From positions 1,116,001-1,180,000 of the forward strand of contig JAMSLZ010000009.1 in assembly GCA_026027325.1 (NCBI GenBank): DNA of 64,000 nt, in the 5' to 3' direction. Position numbers and translations under genes: made by a program. Below the pieces are notes generated by a model. That model was not told where the DNA came from. It saw nothing but the letters and a program-made list of their open reading frames with translations, and ran no database searches. The DNA is from Actinomucor elegans (lineage: Eukaryota > Mucoromycota > Mucoromycetes > Mucorales > Mucoraceae). Positions 1 through 9,340 of this stretch are shown piece after piece (the first letter of the stretch is position 1; every line of letters starts with the position of its first letter).

Positions 1-14
1 ATGAGGTAGAAGAC

Positions 15-49
<35 letters not shown>

Positions 50-59
50 ATATGCTAAG

Positions 60-295
60 GTGGTATCTTTGGTTATCCTGCTGATTCCAAATCAAAGAAG
101 GGAAAGCTTAGAATTCTGTATGAAGTCTTCCCTATGGCTTATTTGATTGAACAAGCCGGTGGTAAGGCCACAACAGGTACTAAAGACTGTTTGGATTTGG
201 TACCCGAGCACATTCACGATCGCTCTGGTATCTGGCTCGGTTCAAAGGAAGATGTTGAGGATTTGGAAGCTCTTTACAAGCAGAAGAAGGCATAA
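60..295 (+). CDS. FBP1: Fructose-1,6-bisphosphatase, last exon (partial)
   Basis: C-terminal exon of fructose-1,6-bisphosphatase, the cytosolic gluconeogenic enzyme that hydrolyses fructose-1,6-bisphosphate to fructose-6-phosphate. The reading frame gives [20 protein letters not shown], then [17 protein letters not shown] (the conserved FBPase block that shapes the active site) and a C-terminus ending LYKQKKA before TAA at 293-295. An in-frame stop just upstream, a T-rich tract and the AG at 58-59 show that the window begins inside an intron. The first codon is split: its G comes from the missing exon, giving the usual (Y)GGIF. Everything upstream lies outside the window. Identity is secure from the conserved block; nothing can be said about start or regulation. 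Confidence 0.93.
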
Positions 296-422
296 ATTTG
301 TAGTATAATAATCTAGTTTAAAAGGCGGGGTAACCACCATCCATTACCTTGTTTTTTGTATAATATATATAAAACCACATCATATATCATTTCTCAGTAT
401 CCAAACTATGGCTTTTAGACGT

Positions 423-423
<1 letters not shown>

Positions 424-473
<50 letters not shown>
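424..473. repeat. T31-A19 homopolymer palindrome
   Basis: Thirty-one T residues are followed directly by nineteen A residues, giving a self-complementary tract just past the FBPase 3' region. Similar T-then-A tracts occur at 2042-2059 and 23231-23264. Tract length in an assembly may be inexact. Confidence 0.85.
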
Positions 474-475
<2 letters not shown>

Positions 476-1459
476 GATGATGGCACGTTTTACAAAGAAA
501 GTCTATAAGAATTATCACTTAATTGAAAATGCATAGTATGACAAAAAGAAATGAACGAAGCCTGCTTTATTGTATCAGCGAGCGCTTGCTTGTGTATTGA
601 AAATAAATTCATCGCCAGTTATCATTGGATCAGTAACAATAGCACATGTCTCTTTCCCGATAACTGATAAGATGACAGAATGGATTGTGGAAGGGAGTCC
701 TGCGTTGCTGCAGATCCATCATTGCACTTTATCAGCTTTAGGTTATACATGATATAATAGAAATAGCCAATATACAGTAGAGGGCACGAGCATATATGAT
801 AATGAAAACGTACAAGCATGCGCAATGAAGCGTATGTATAAATATATTACATCAGCAGATGTATGTAAGTCTTGGATAGTTAGTAGAATCCTCTTCTGCT
901 AAACACACCCAGGATTACACCTCGAACACGACGCATTTATCATCACGACCTTGTTGATCATTCGTTTGGATTAAAATCTAAGAATACGCCTGAAACAAAT
1001 AATGAATAAGTGCTTTAAAATTAATAAATTTCGGGTACTGATACCATATCTTGGGCTTATTCAGCATTATACAGAACTAATTCGAATGGTTTGCGGATAG
1101 GTCTGGCCCCTTTTCTTTGCGGCACTAGTTTCTCTTCAAGATCCAAAATATTCTGTAGAAGCATGGATAATGTGATACGAAAATGCACATATGGCTTACT
1201 GTGGATTATTTAAGGCAACTCTATCCTACTGCAATGAAAGGAGCGTCTAATACGTCATTCTAAACATAGGTTACGAGGGCCCTGCACAGTGTTGGACGAA
1301 AAACGGCTGAGCCTGCTGAAATCGAGTAGACATTATTTTGACGTGAAATGTATATCAATCGTTGTTAAGTGTTGATCATCGCAATGTCTTCAATGCAATG
1401 CTATCAAATAAAGGCTTTCAATAGAAGCTTGGCCAGTCATTCTGAACATGGATCATTAA

Positions 1460-1700
1460 CCAGATACGATATTTGACCGAGATTGGTCAGATTTACCAAT
1501 CATTAGATCTAGATTACATGAATTGACAATCATTCGTTACTATTCGTTGATAAATAAAATCATTCTATCGTATCATCACTAAATAAACACTGTAGTAGAT
1601 GCAACCATTCATTTTGTGTATTGGTTACTGCCCATATGGGACGTTTGACCGAGATCGATGGAAAGATCCATTGGACATAAAATCGAGACTGTATGAAAGG
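1460..1700 (+). repeat. Dispersed GATC-rich repeat, copy 1
   Basis: Contains GATACGATATTTGACCGAGA followed by TAGATCTAGATTACATGA, and a second TTTGACCGAGATCGATGG block near 1644. The same ordered blocks recur in other spacers (about 4190, 12265, 17900, 23107, 36541, 55100, 61130). Non-coding and degenerate. Confidence 0.6.
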
Positions 1701-3071
1701 TCTATCATTGTACTACAGATCATTAGAACCACAATATTCCTACTTCATTTTTACACAAGAAGAGGTTTTTGTAGAATCAATTTTCTATTCTAGATTAGAC
1801 CTACTAATCAAATGCTACATTTTGTCAAGATCTATAAGAGATCAGGAGAAATTCAAAAGAAAATGTTAGGGATCAAAGACGTTTTAAACCCCGCTCTATT
1901 TTCTTGCAAATGAAGAATTCACTTTAAACATAAGCTTAGCCAACATTATGTAGTCCAAGTCAATGGTAGTATGTTTATATATTTTTATCATCAAAAGAAT
2001 GCAAGTTATGATCATATTTCAAGAGAATTAGGCTTGCAATATTTTTTTTTAAAAAAAAAGCCTCGGTATATTTAAAGATATTTAACAGTGCTTCTACTCC
2101 ATTTTAGATGGAATTGAATCTGTCATAAACTTTGATGGTACATTTATTGTGTATCAGCCTTTCTTATTATTATTATCTTGTTATTAAAAGCGAACTAAAA
2201 TTATCATAAAAGACCTTTAACGAGCTTCCTCTGTTCTACTGCTGCTGCTGATATTATTTTTAGTATCCATTGCCAATAGAAATTTAGGATGACAGTCTGA
2301 TAATAGTAGTAACATGCTAGTAACTTTCTTTTGATAGTATAAATGACGTTTTGATGACATGGTTTCTATTACAACTTTGTTTTTCATCTTTCAGAGTATA
2401 TATTCATATTATTTGTGTATTTTGTATATATAAGGGCTTTATTGATTTCCATAAAACAAAGCATATATCAACGTCTTCTCAAAGGAAAACTATGTTTAAA
2501 GGGAATGTAACATGGTGTTTACATCATTCAATGCGCAAGTAGATTCTCCTGATATACTTTTTGAAGATCGATTTCTTGTTATTCTGAAATCGGATGATAG
2601 GAATAAAGCCACATACCTGACGCGACCACGTTAGCTATCGGCCTCAAATGAAACCATAAAGCATCTTCTCCCTAACGCTGAAAAGATCTTCATAAAAATC
2701 AGCAACTGTATCCCTTGTATTACAATGTATGGTAACCATACTTCTTGTTATAATTAGGCCCCTAAGATAACCGCTCTGTAAATAACGCTTCCTTCGGCCG
2801 AACTACGGACATATAATCTTGTTCTAGAAGGCCATCTGGCTACAGTAGTAGAATCTAAAGAGATGAAGATATAGATGGTGATCGTGTTACACTATGCATC
2901 GCATTTTTAACCGAACACAACCTTAATCACAGCCGAAAGTTTTTGCATTTGGAACACCTTCAAGAAGAACATTCGGAATCACAATAAGGCGTAATTCATG
3001 TAATATGTCGAGCGCATAATAAACACCTACTGTGTACGCATCTAATATTGAAAAACATGTTTGTCCAAAAG

Positions 3072-3083
3072 TACATATAAATA
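3072..3083 (+). promoter_or_regulatory. Candidate TATA box of the TIL-protein gene
   Basis: CATATAAATA lies about 70 bases upstream of the chosen ATG at 3149, a plausible distance for a fungal TATA promoter with a short leader. Confidence 0.45.
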
Positions 3084-3148
3084 CAGCTTTTTTTGTTTTG
3101 TTTTTTTTGTTTTTGTTTAAGAACTGTACTTTTTATATTTTAAACACA

Positions 3149-3379
3149 ATGAAGACTGCCTTTCTCTTTTTCATTACTATGATCTTGGCTATGATCAACT
3201 TTGCCAGCGCTGCCAAATGTAAGAAAAATGAAATCAGAATGCCGTGCGCCCCCAATCCTGCTTGCCGTACTTGTGGAGTTGAAGTGTGTACACAAGAATG
3301 CTATCTCAATGCGTGTATTTGTAAAGATGGTTACAAGTATCTACGTGGTCGCTGTATTCCGGAATCTCAATGCCCATAA
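3149..3379 (+). CDS. Small secreted 10-cysteine TIL-type (trypsin-inhibitor-like) protein
   Basis: A 76-residue single-exon protein. Residues 1-21 form a signal peptide (MKTAFLFFITMILAMINFAS, then A with cleavage expected after ASA). The mature part is about 55 residues with ten cysteines at 24, 33, 39, 42, 47, 51, 56, 58, 69 and 75. The pattern C..PC....C..C....C...C....C.C...GY......C.....C is that of the trypsin-inhibitor-like cysteine-rich domain, which has five disulphides and inhibits serine proteases in animal members. I chose the ATG at 3149 over the in-frame ATG at 3032 because only it places the signal peptide at the N-terminus and it sits just after the TATA-like element. Secretion and cysteine pattern are seen directly. 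Protease inhibition is inferred. An extracellular defence or signalling peptide is an alternative. Confidence 0.75.
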   Translation: MKTAFLFFITMILAMINFASAAKCKKNEIRMPCAPNPACRTCGVEVCTQECYLNACICKDGYKYLRGRCIPESQCP

Positions 3380-3844
3380 TCCTACATAGAAGTGTACGAG
3401 TATACTATCTTTAACATACACCATTATCCTCTCCGTGAAAAGCGGTTTCTTTATCTATTATATTATATTATATTATATTATATATATATTATTTTCTGCA
3501 TTTTATTCAATAAACTTGATAACCTTTATAAAGAGAATTATCCGTATCAATGCTCATACTGTTGATGCAAATGGGGAAAAACTCAGCTTCAATTTAGTTA
3601 TACCATCAATTGGGGGGGGGGGTTCCATAGAACAAATGAAGCAGCTTTGCTTGAAGTATTACTTAGCACAGCTATGTGATACGCACTAGATTGTTATCAT
3701 TACTACCAACAATATATTATATTCCTTTAAAGCTGCAACAGCCCTTTGATAGTTTTATTGATCGTTCCTTTTACCACTTAGTATATAAGGTGACTCCATT
3801 TTCTATAAGCATTACTGGAGTTTTATTAAATACAACATCTCATT

Positions 3845-3910
3845 CTAAACATGAATGTTACTCAGATGTGACATTTGACTGGGATCAGTTGAGAAAACGA
3901 TAATTAGTCC
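3845..3910 (+). repeat. Dispersed GATC-rich repeat, short copy 2
   Basis: Contains CAGATGTGACATTTGACTGG followed by GATCAGTTGAGAAAACGATA, matching the core of the dispersed repeat seen at 1460 and, inverted, at 12265-12338. Confidence 0.5.
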
Positions 3911-4189
3911 AATTGAAGATAAATGATTTACTTTTGGTCATTAATGTATAACATGTCTTATAAACGCCAGTTAAATAATTATTCTAGTAGATATAGCTGT
4001 TTACTCTGAGCTTTTATTAATAATAAATTCAACATTAAGTCTAAATCGACTAGGAGATCAATAGATCAATAGATACATTTAACATCAAGAAATACATACG
4101 GTTTTCTATTGACGGTTAATAAATAATATAAAATCGTAGAATAGAAGTGGCAATAGATGTAATAGCTTGTGTTGAGTATATGCTAATTA

Positions 4190-4400
4190 TTAGATACGAT
4201 ATTAAACCAGATCGGTCAAATGATCTACTGATCAATAGATCTAGATTATAAAATGCATGTACTTTATACTACATTTATAAAAAAAATTCTACCCAGTATA
4301 CTTTAGTCGAATAACGATTCTAATAGATGCAGCGCTTTATTTTAGGAGTGTATATTAAATAGTAGATGCAATATTAAACTGAAAATGGTAAAGAAATGCA
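4190..4400 (+). repeat. Dispersed GATC-rich repeat, copy 3
   Basis: GATACGATATTAAACCAGAT, then CGGTCAAATGATCTACTGAT, then AATAGATCTAGATTATAAAA and ATGCATGTACTTTATAC. Same block order as copies 1 and 55100-55330; continues with a TAATAGATGCAGCG block near 4320. Confidence 0.6.
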
Positions 4401-4419
4401 ATCTTGATGACCCGATTTC

Positions 4420-4450
<31 letters not shown>

Positions 4451-5051
4451 CAAAAGCAAATATTGATCCAAATTTTATTTTTTATGAGGAACAGTTTATT
4501 GATAACAAGATGTGATATATTTTGGGATTATATAATAAAAAAAAAGGATTAAAGTTCTGCATAGCCCCATGACAACAGATATCCCCTCTCGCTCTATTCA
4601 CCAATAAAAAACGAAGAAATCAAATAACAAATAATGATGGTGGCGGTGCGATGTCATTACTTTGTTTTGGCGGCATTGAAAGCATGATTTCTAACACAAC
4701 CTTGTTTCTGACAGTTTCGGGTAATTAGCCAATGTTTATTTTTCTGTGTAAAATTCATATAGTCCAAGTTAACAAATTTAAACTTGGCACAGAAATCAGA
4801 TGAGGTGCGGCACCGGCTATTTGAGGGGTTAACAGGCTGTTGCAATACATTTACACTTCCCTTTAATTTTCTATAATACTTCTTGTCGTTAATGACAGCC
4901 TGCTAAATTGGTTTTTTATCCTTATGATTTTTCAAAATATATATTACCGTTTAATACAAGAAAATACCATAGAACAACATTATGTATAGGCATCTCAATA
5001 GATAAAACGTTGTATTCATGTTTATTGCGTGATCATAAACCAAGTTACTAT

Positions 5052-6733
5052 TTAGTCTTCACCATTTTCGGCTTTCATTGCTGCTGCTTGATCAGTCTTT
5101 AATCCCTCATCATGAGCAGGTGAAAGAGGCGAATTATCAAAGTTCTCTTCCTTCTTGACACCAACAGACCTTGATTTAAAAGGATTACCGCAACGATCTT
5201 TACCATAATTGATCTTTAATTCGGCATATTCAGGCTTCTCTTTGATCTGACTAAGAGCTGTAATGGCACTATTGACACTAGTAAAGTTGACGAAAGCGCA
5301 ATTCTTTTCGTGATGGATGTTGATTAACTCAATTTCACCGTATTCTGAAAAATCCTGTCGTAGTTTTTCAACAGTCATCACTCGAGGATCAATGTTACCT
5401 ATATAGACATTACGCGTAGCGCCATTCTGGACAGCGAGAGCGATTTGAGAAGGAATATTTGAGGGCTTTCCCCAGCCAATGCGAAGTCTTTTTCCTTTAA
5501 CATTGACGCCTGTTGTAGTAGCATAGTTGAACACGTTGATAGCAGTGGCTGCATCTGCAAAAGTGAGGAAGGCGATATGCTTTTCGGGCAAAAGACGAAT
5601 TTGAATCAAATTACCACCACGAATAACGTTACATAGATCTTCTACAGTGGCGTCATGGTGTATATTACCAATGTAGAGTGTACGCTGGAGAGGTGAAGTA
5701 CCTGGTGGAACACCCGGACCTTGCATACCATAGCCAGCATTCATGTTATAAGGATCAAAGCCAAAACTGCCTCCTACAGGATTACCATAAGGGTTTTGAT
5801 AACCAAGCACGTTGCTATACTGATCTGCTAAATCAGCACAATGATCCTTGCCGTAGTTGACACGTTTATCAGCCCATGATGGATCCTGACTTAAAGTAGC
5901 AACGCATTTGGTAGCAGAAACAATAGTTAAGAAATGAACAAAGGCAATATTCTTTTCCCGGATAAGCCGAATGCATTCAATAGGACCAAACTTCTTTACA
6001 ACAGCGCGAATGGAATCTTCGGTATCTGATTCAGTCAAACGGCCTAGGTAGACGTTTCGAGATGCACCGTTTTGAATTTGAAGCTTCAAAGTATTGTTCA
6101 TATGGTTGCCTTTACCCCACCCGATCTTGATGTCGTTTCCATTGACTGTAAATCGCTTGGTAAGGAATTCTTGGTAAAACATTTGAGCTGCTGAAGGATC
6201 GACAAAACTCAAGAAAGCACAATTCTTTTCAGGCACTTTTCGATAAGAATCAATCATACCAGAATGAACACACTTGAGGATGTCATGCGCTTCAAGAGTA
6301 GGTGGAATATTGCCTAGATAGATGGTGCGAGAAGGCTCAGTGTTAGCACTGGGACCAACACCATAACCAGCAGTAGCTCCAATAGCTGGATTAGCAAACG
6401 ATTGGGCATAAGCACCATATTGTGAAGTCATCATTTGTTGAGGATTGCCATAACCCATACCGTACATGGCAGCGGTAGGCTGGTTATACCCACCATAGGG
6501 CGCCACAGTAGTTTGACTGAAGGGATTTGCAGAGCCATATTGAGACATCATACCATATTGAGCATAGATATCACTATAAACAAGATCAGCAAAACTTGGA
6601 ACACGGTCTGGATTCGCCGATCCGCTTACCTATAGTTTCCTTGTGAGTAACGAGGTTTCTTGTAGCTTTCGCCATACGTATTTTGAGGGGAATTGGGATT
6701 ATTTGACTGCTGAGAATCATTTGCGCGCTTCAT
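5052..6733 (-). CDS. nrd1: Four-RRM RNA-binding protein, nrd1/MRN1 family
   Basis: Two exons: 6733-6630 and 6573-5052, with an intron 6629-6574 (GTAAGC...TATAG). They encode 541 residues. The N-terminal third is rich in Gln, Tyr, Gly and Asn. Four RNA-recognition motifs follow at about 117-189, 206-277, 332-404 and 421-495; RNP2 sequences are IYLGNI, VYLGRL, LYIGNI and VYIGNI, and RNP1-like sequences are CAFLSF, IAFVHF, IAFLTF and CAFVNF. RRMs 1 and 3 end in IGWGK, and RRMs 2 and 4 in NYGKD. This alternating architecture matches fission yeast Nrd1 and budding yeast Mrn1, cytoplasmic mRNA-binding proteins that influence differentiation, stress response and cytokinesis mRNAs. The open frame alone would start at 6551, but the upstream exon (MKRANDSQQSNN...) joins in frame and has good splice sites, so I extended it. 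Specific targets here are unknown. Confidence 0.9.
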
Positions 6734-8421
6734 ATTTGTTTAATCTACATGGTGCCGTTATTTTGCGATAATCTAATCAAAAATAGGAGTGAATTAATAT
6801 AAAACATGGTATTACAAACGATATAAAAGCGTTCAAGAGGAGTAAAGTACTGCGCGAAAGCACAAATATTAAAATAGGAGTAGAAACTAACATGTAATAG
6901 GAATTGATATAATTGAGTTGAAGGAAAGTAGTAGTAAATCAACCAAAAATCCAAGGGAGGACACCAACATGTATATGAAAAGAAAAAGGTAGCAAATGGT
7001 GAAAAAGTTAGAAAGCAAGATAACAAATATAACAAAGGACGCGTGAACAAACGCGTACTATTAGAACCTACTTACAAATATATATAATAGAGAGATAAAA
7101 ATTGTGTTTACGAGAAATGTACAGTTTCGAGAGTATGTAAAATCTTGAAGGTAAAAGTATAAAGATAAAGAGAATAATAAAAAGAAAGTGTAAACAGAAT
7201 GTAACAGTAGAATATCTATTCAAATGGGTTTTCAGAAATTTGTACTTTTATACTTACGATTTAAAAGAATCAATTTTATACTATTGAATGCTAACTTGAT
7301 GAAGAACGAATAGTTAGGAGACCAGCAAGAAAAAACAATTAAGAGCACGTTGAGTCTGCTGACATCACATTTAAGAGGGGCTCTAATAGGTTTCATTGCC
7401 ATTTATCACTAGACAAAAGCCTTTTGATCTCACAAGTGGAACTTTCTACTATGTTTCAATAGTCTATATTACTTTTTAGATACATAGTCTCTTAGTTAAA
7501 GTTATTTATTATACTCCAAGATACGTATTAACTATTTTTAATATTTTTTTTATATATAAAATATCCAATTTATGAGCTTAAAACCAAAAATCTACTAAAA
7601 TGCATATAATTAGCAACTACTTCACATCTTTGATAATAAAATTATTACAGTACTTATACCGTTCTATTCGCAATAAAATCTTTTATATTTTTTATTAATA
7701 ACTCTCTTGTTGATTATTACGCTTTTACTATAGAAAATTCGTTTGAAACTACAAAAGACGTATTTTCGAGATTTGACAGATCAAAACCAGAATCTTCTTT
7801 TTTTATTTACATTTTCCGCTGTCCAATAAAAATCCTTCGGTGTCCTGTTTAATTACCGCGAGTCGATTAAACTATACTATATCAGAGATTTTTGAATTGA
7901 AATAAGACAAACTCAAGTGAATTTTGAATGGATTGGCACTTCTCCCAAATCTAAAGTAAAATAATATGGAATACAGGCTAATACACGACAAGCCTCATAT
8001 CCATGGATTTTTCCATATTTCAGTTAGAGTGAATTCATTTTAAACTCAATTGAACTGAGGCGAATTGCAGGTTAATCTAAAATTCACTCAAAATGGCAAC
8101 AATTCTCCTGCAAATCAGGTTTTTGAATTTTTCCCATAGTGCCTAGGCCACCTCGTCAATTTTAATGTTCGAAACCAATGAAAAGCATTTGAATTTTCGA
8201 GTAACTTCGCTGAATTGATAATAGTCTTGATCCCTTTAATGCTATATGACAAATGAACGTGCACACACTTTCGAACCTGAGACAATATATTTTTAACAGA
8301 GAAAGACGTAATTTTATTGCTACTTACAGTAAAGAAAAAAAAAAGGCAAATAGGTAAGAGTGAAAACGATTTGAACTATGTACATTATGGATATGATTTG
8401 TTAGCAGTTCATGGTATGAAC
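6734..8421. other. Intergenic
   Basis: Upstream region of the RRM gene (about 6734-7300, probably leader and promoter) and downstream region of HSP20. The rest is AT-rich. A 101-codon minus-strand frame at 6745-7050 is low-complexity hydrophobic and is probably leader sequence, not a gene. Confidence 0.5.
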
Positions 8422-8952
8422 TTAATCGATACGAATAAGCTTGTGTTCCCTTTGAGTCTTGGGTACTATAATTTTGAGAACGCCATTTTCACAAGTAGCT
8501 TTGATATCATCAGGATTGATAGACTTGGGGAAAGTAAACGATCTTGTGAAAGAACCAGAGACGCGTTCATTAACCCACCAGTCAGGAGCAGAAGACTGCT
8601 CTTCCTCAGTGTCAGTCTCCATCCTGGTTTCGTCATCAGTGCCGCTGGACTTGGTTTCCTTATTCATTGAGCCGCTTAAAACCAAAGTACGACTATCAGG
8701 GACTTCAATCTTAATGTTATTCTTGTCATAACCAGGGACTTCAGCATGAACCTCATAAGCCTCAGGTCTCTCAACCATATCAGTAGCTGGGAAGTTAGAG
8801 TAACCTGTATCAAAGAAAGAGGGGAAGAGGGGACCAGTAACAGGATTTGATACTTGGCGGTTTGTCAAACCGAGGCTAGGATGGCTAAAGGTAGCCATAG
8901 CACGTTGCATGTCACGAAGAGCGTCAGAGAATACACGGTTAGTAAGAGCCAT
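8422..8952 (-). CDS. Small heat-shock protein (HSP20/alpha-crystallin)
   Basis: Single-exon, 176 residues. ATP-independent chaperone that binds unfolding proteins. The alpha-crystallin domain spans about 55-165 and ends in the family signature NGVLKIIVPK (157-166). The C-terminal tail KLIRID resembles the IxI-type oligomer-docking motif. An acidic, Ser/Thr-rich insert (about residues 96-123, MNKETKSSGTDDETRMETDT onward) splits the domain between its early and late strands; such loops are common in fungal HSP20s. A longer frame opens at 9021, but that ATG overlaps the heat-shock element and lies upstream of the TATA box, so the ATG at 8952 (MALTNRVF) is the better start. Divergent from the TTC39/IML2 gene, sharing a 388-bp promoter region. 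Confidence 0.93.
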   Translation of the reverse strand: MALTNRVFSDALRDMQRAMATFSHPSLGLTNRQVSNPVTGPLFPSFFDTGYSNFPATDMVERPEAYEVHAEVPGYDKNNIKIEVPDSRTLVLSGSMNKETKSSGTDDETRMETDTEEEQSSAPDWWVNERVSGSFTRSFTFPKSINPDDIKATCENGVLKIIVPKTQREHKLIRID

Positions 8953-8998
8953 TTTTACTGTTATAATGATTACAAGTTTGAACAATAGGTGCGGTTTG

Positions 8999-9007
8999 CT
9001 TATATCC
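8999..9007 (-). promoter_or_regulatory. TATA box of HSP20
   Basis: Minus-strand reading GGATATAAGC, about 50 bases upstream of the HSP20 ATG at 8952 and about 20 bases downstream of the heat-shock element. Confidence 0.6.
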
Positions 9008-9025
9008 TTTTCATAATTCATGCGA

Positions 9026-9038
9026 GAAATTTCTAGAA
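9026..9038 (-). promoter_or_regulatory. Perfect three-unit heat-shock element
   Basis: GAA-AT-TTC-TA-GAA, an exact nGAAnnTTCnnGAAn match and the binding site for trimeric Hsf1. It sits about 20 bases upstream of the HSP20 TATA box, so heat induction is well supported. It may also affect the divergent gene at 9341. Confidence 0.85.
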
Positions 9039-9340
9039 GGTATCATCTGCCTGTACAGGAGATTTCGATGTCTTTCTGTTAAATTTCCATTGGCAAACAT
9101 AGTTGAATCGCGTCTTTCTGATGTAATTTTCTGCAGTGTTCTAACAGAATTTACGATATTGTTACAGCATATAGCCAGAGACGGGGACAATCAAGTTGAT
9201 TAGTTAAAGTAAAATAGGGGAAAGATACATAAATGAAGCAAATAGGAGGTAAATGATGGTATAACGTGTTACAAAGCCAGTGGAGGTGATGTTCTCAATC
9301 TTTCTACTCTGTTATTCTATCTTTCTTTAACTCAATAATT

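Larger units (their letters stand above)
296..3148. other. Intergenic, no convincing gene
   Basis: About 2.9 kb of AT-rich spacer between the FBPase stop and the TIL-protein gene. It holds a T31-A19 homopolymer palindrome (424-473), a smaller T/A palindrome near 2042-2059 and a copy of the dispersed GATC-rich repeat (about 1460-1700). The short open frames are AT-biased, lack plausible splice partners and match no family I recognise. Confidence 0.6.
3380..5051. other. Intergenic with simple repeats and dispersed-repeat copies
   Basis: Holds a TATTA pentanucleotide tract (about 3457-3490), a G11 run at 3612-3622, two copies of the dispersed repeat (about 3845-3910 and 4190-4400) and an A26 run near 4421-4446. 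The part nearest 5051 is probably the 3' UTR of the minus-strand RRM gene. A 62-codon minus-strand frame at 4657-4845 has no recognisable family. Confidence 0.5.

Noticed and set aside
3032..3148. Longer start for the TIL protein
   Set aside because: The extension would bury the signal peptide and overlaps the TATA-like element; MKTAFLFF at 3149 is a typical secretory start.
4657..4845. 62-codon minus-strand frame with several cysteines
   Set aside because: Probably within the 3' region of the RRM gene; cysteine spacing fits no domain I recognise.
6745..7050. 101-codon minus-strand frame upstream of the RRM gene
   Set aside because: Phe/Tyr/Leu-rich translation of AT-rich DNA, no domain; better explained as leader or promoter of the RRM gene.
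7920..8110. Apparent inverted similarity around GTGAATTCATTTTAAACTCA
   Set aside because: Matches are short and AT-driven; not distinguishable from chance without alignment statistics.
8953..9021. Upstream in-frame ATG that would lengthen HSP20 by 23 residues
   Set aside because: It lies on the heat-shock element and upstream of the TATA box, and the added residues are unlike HSP20 N-termini.
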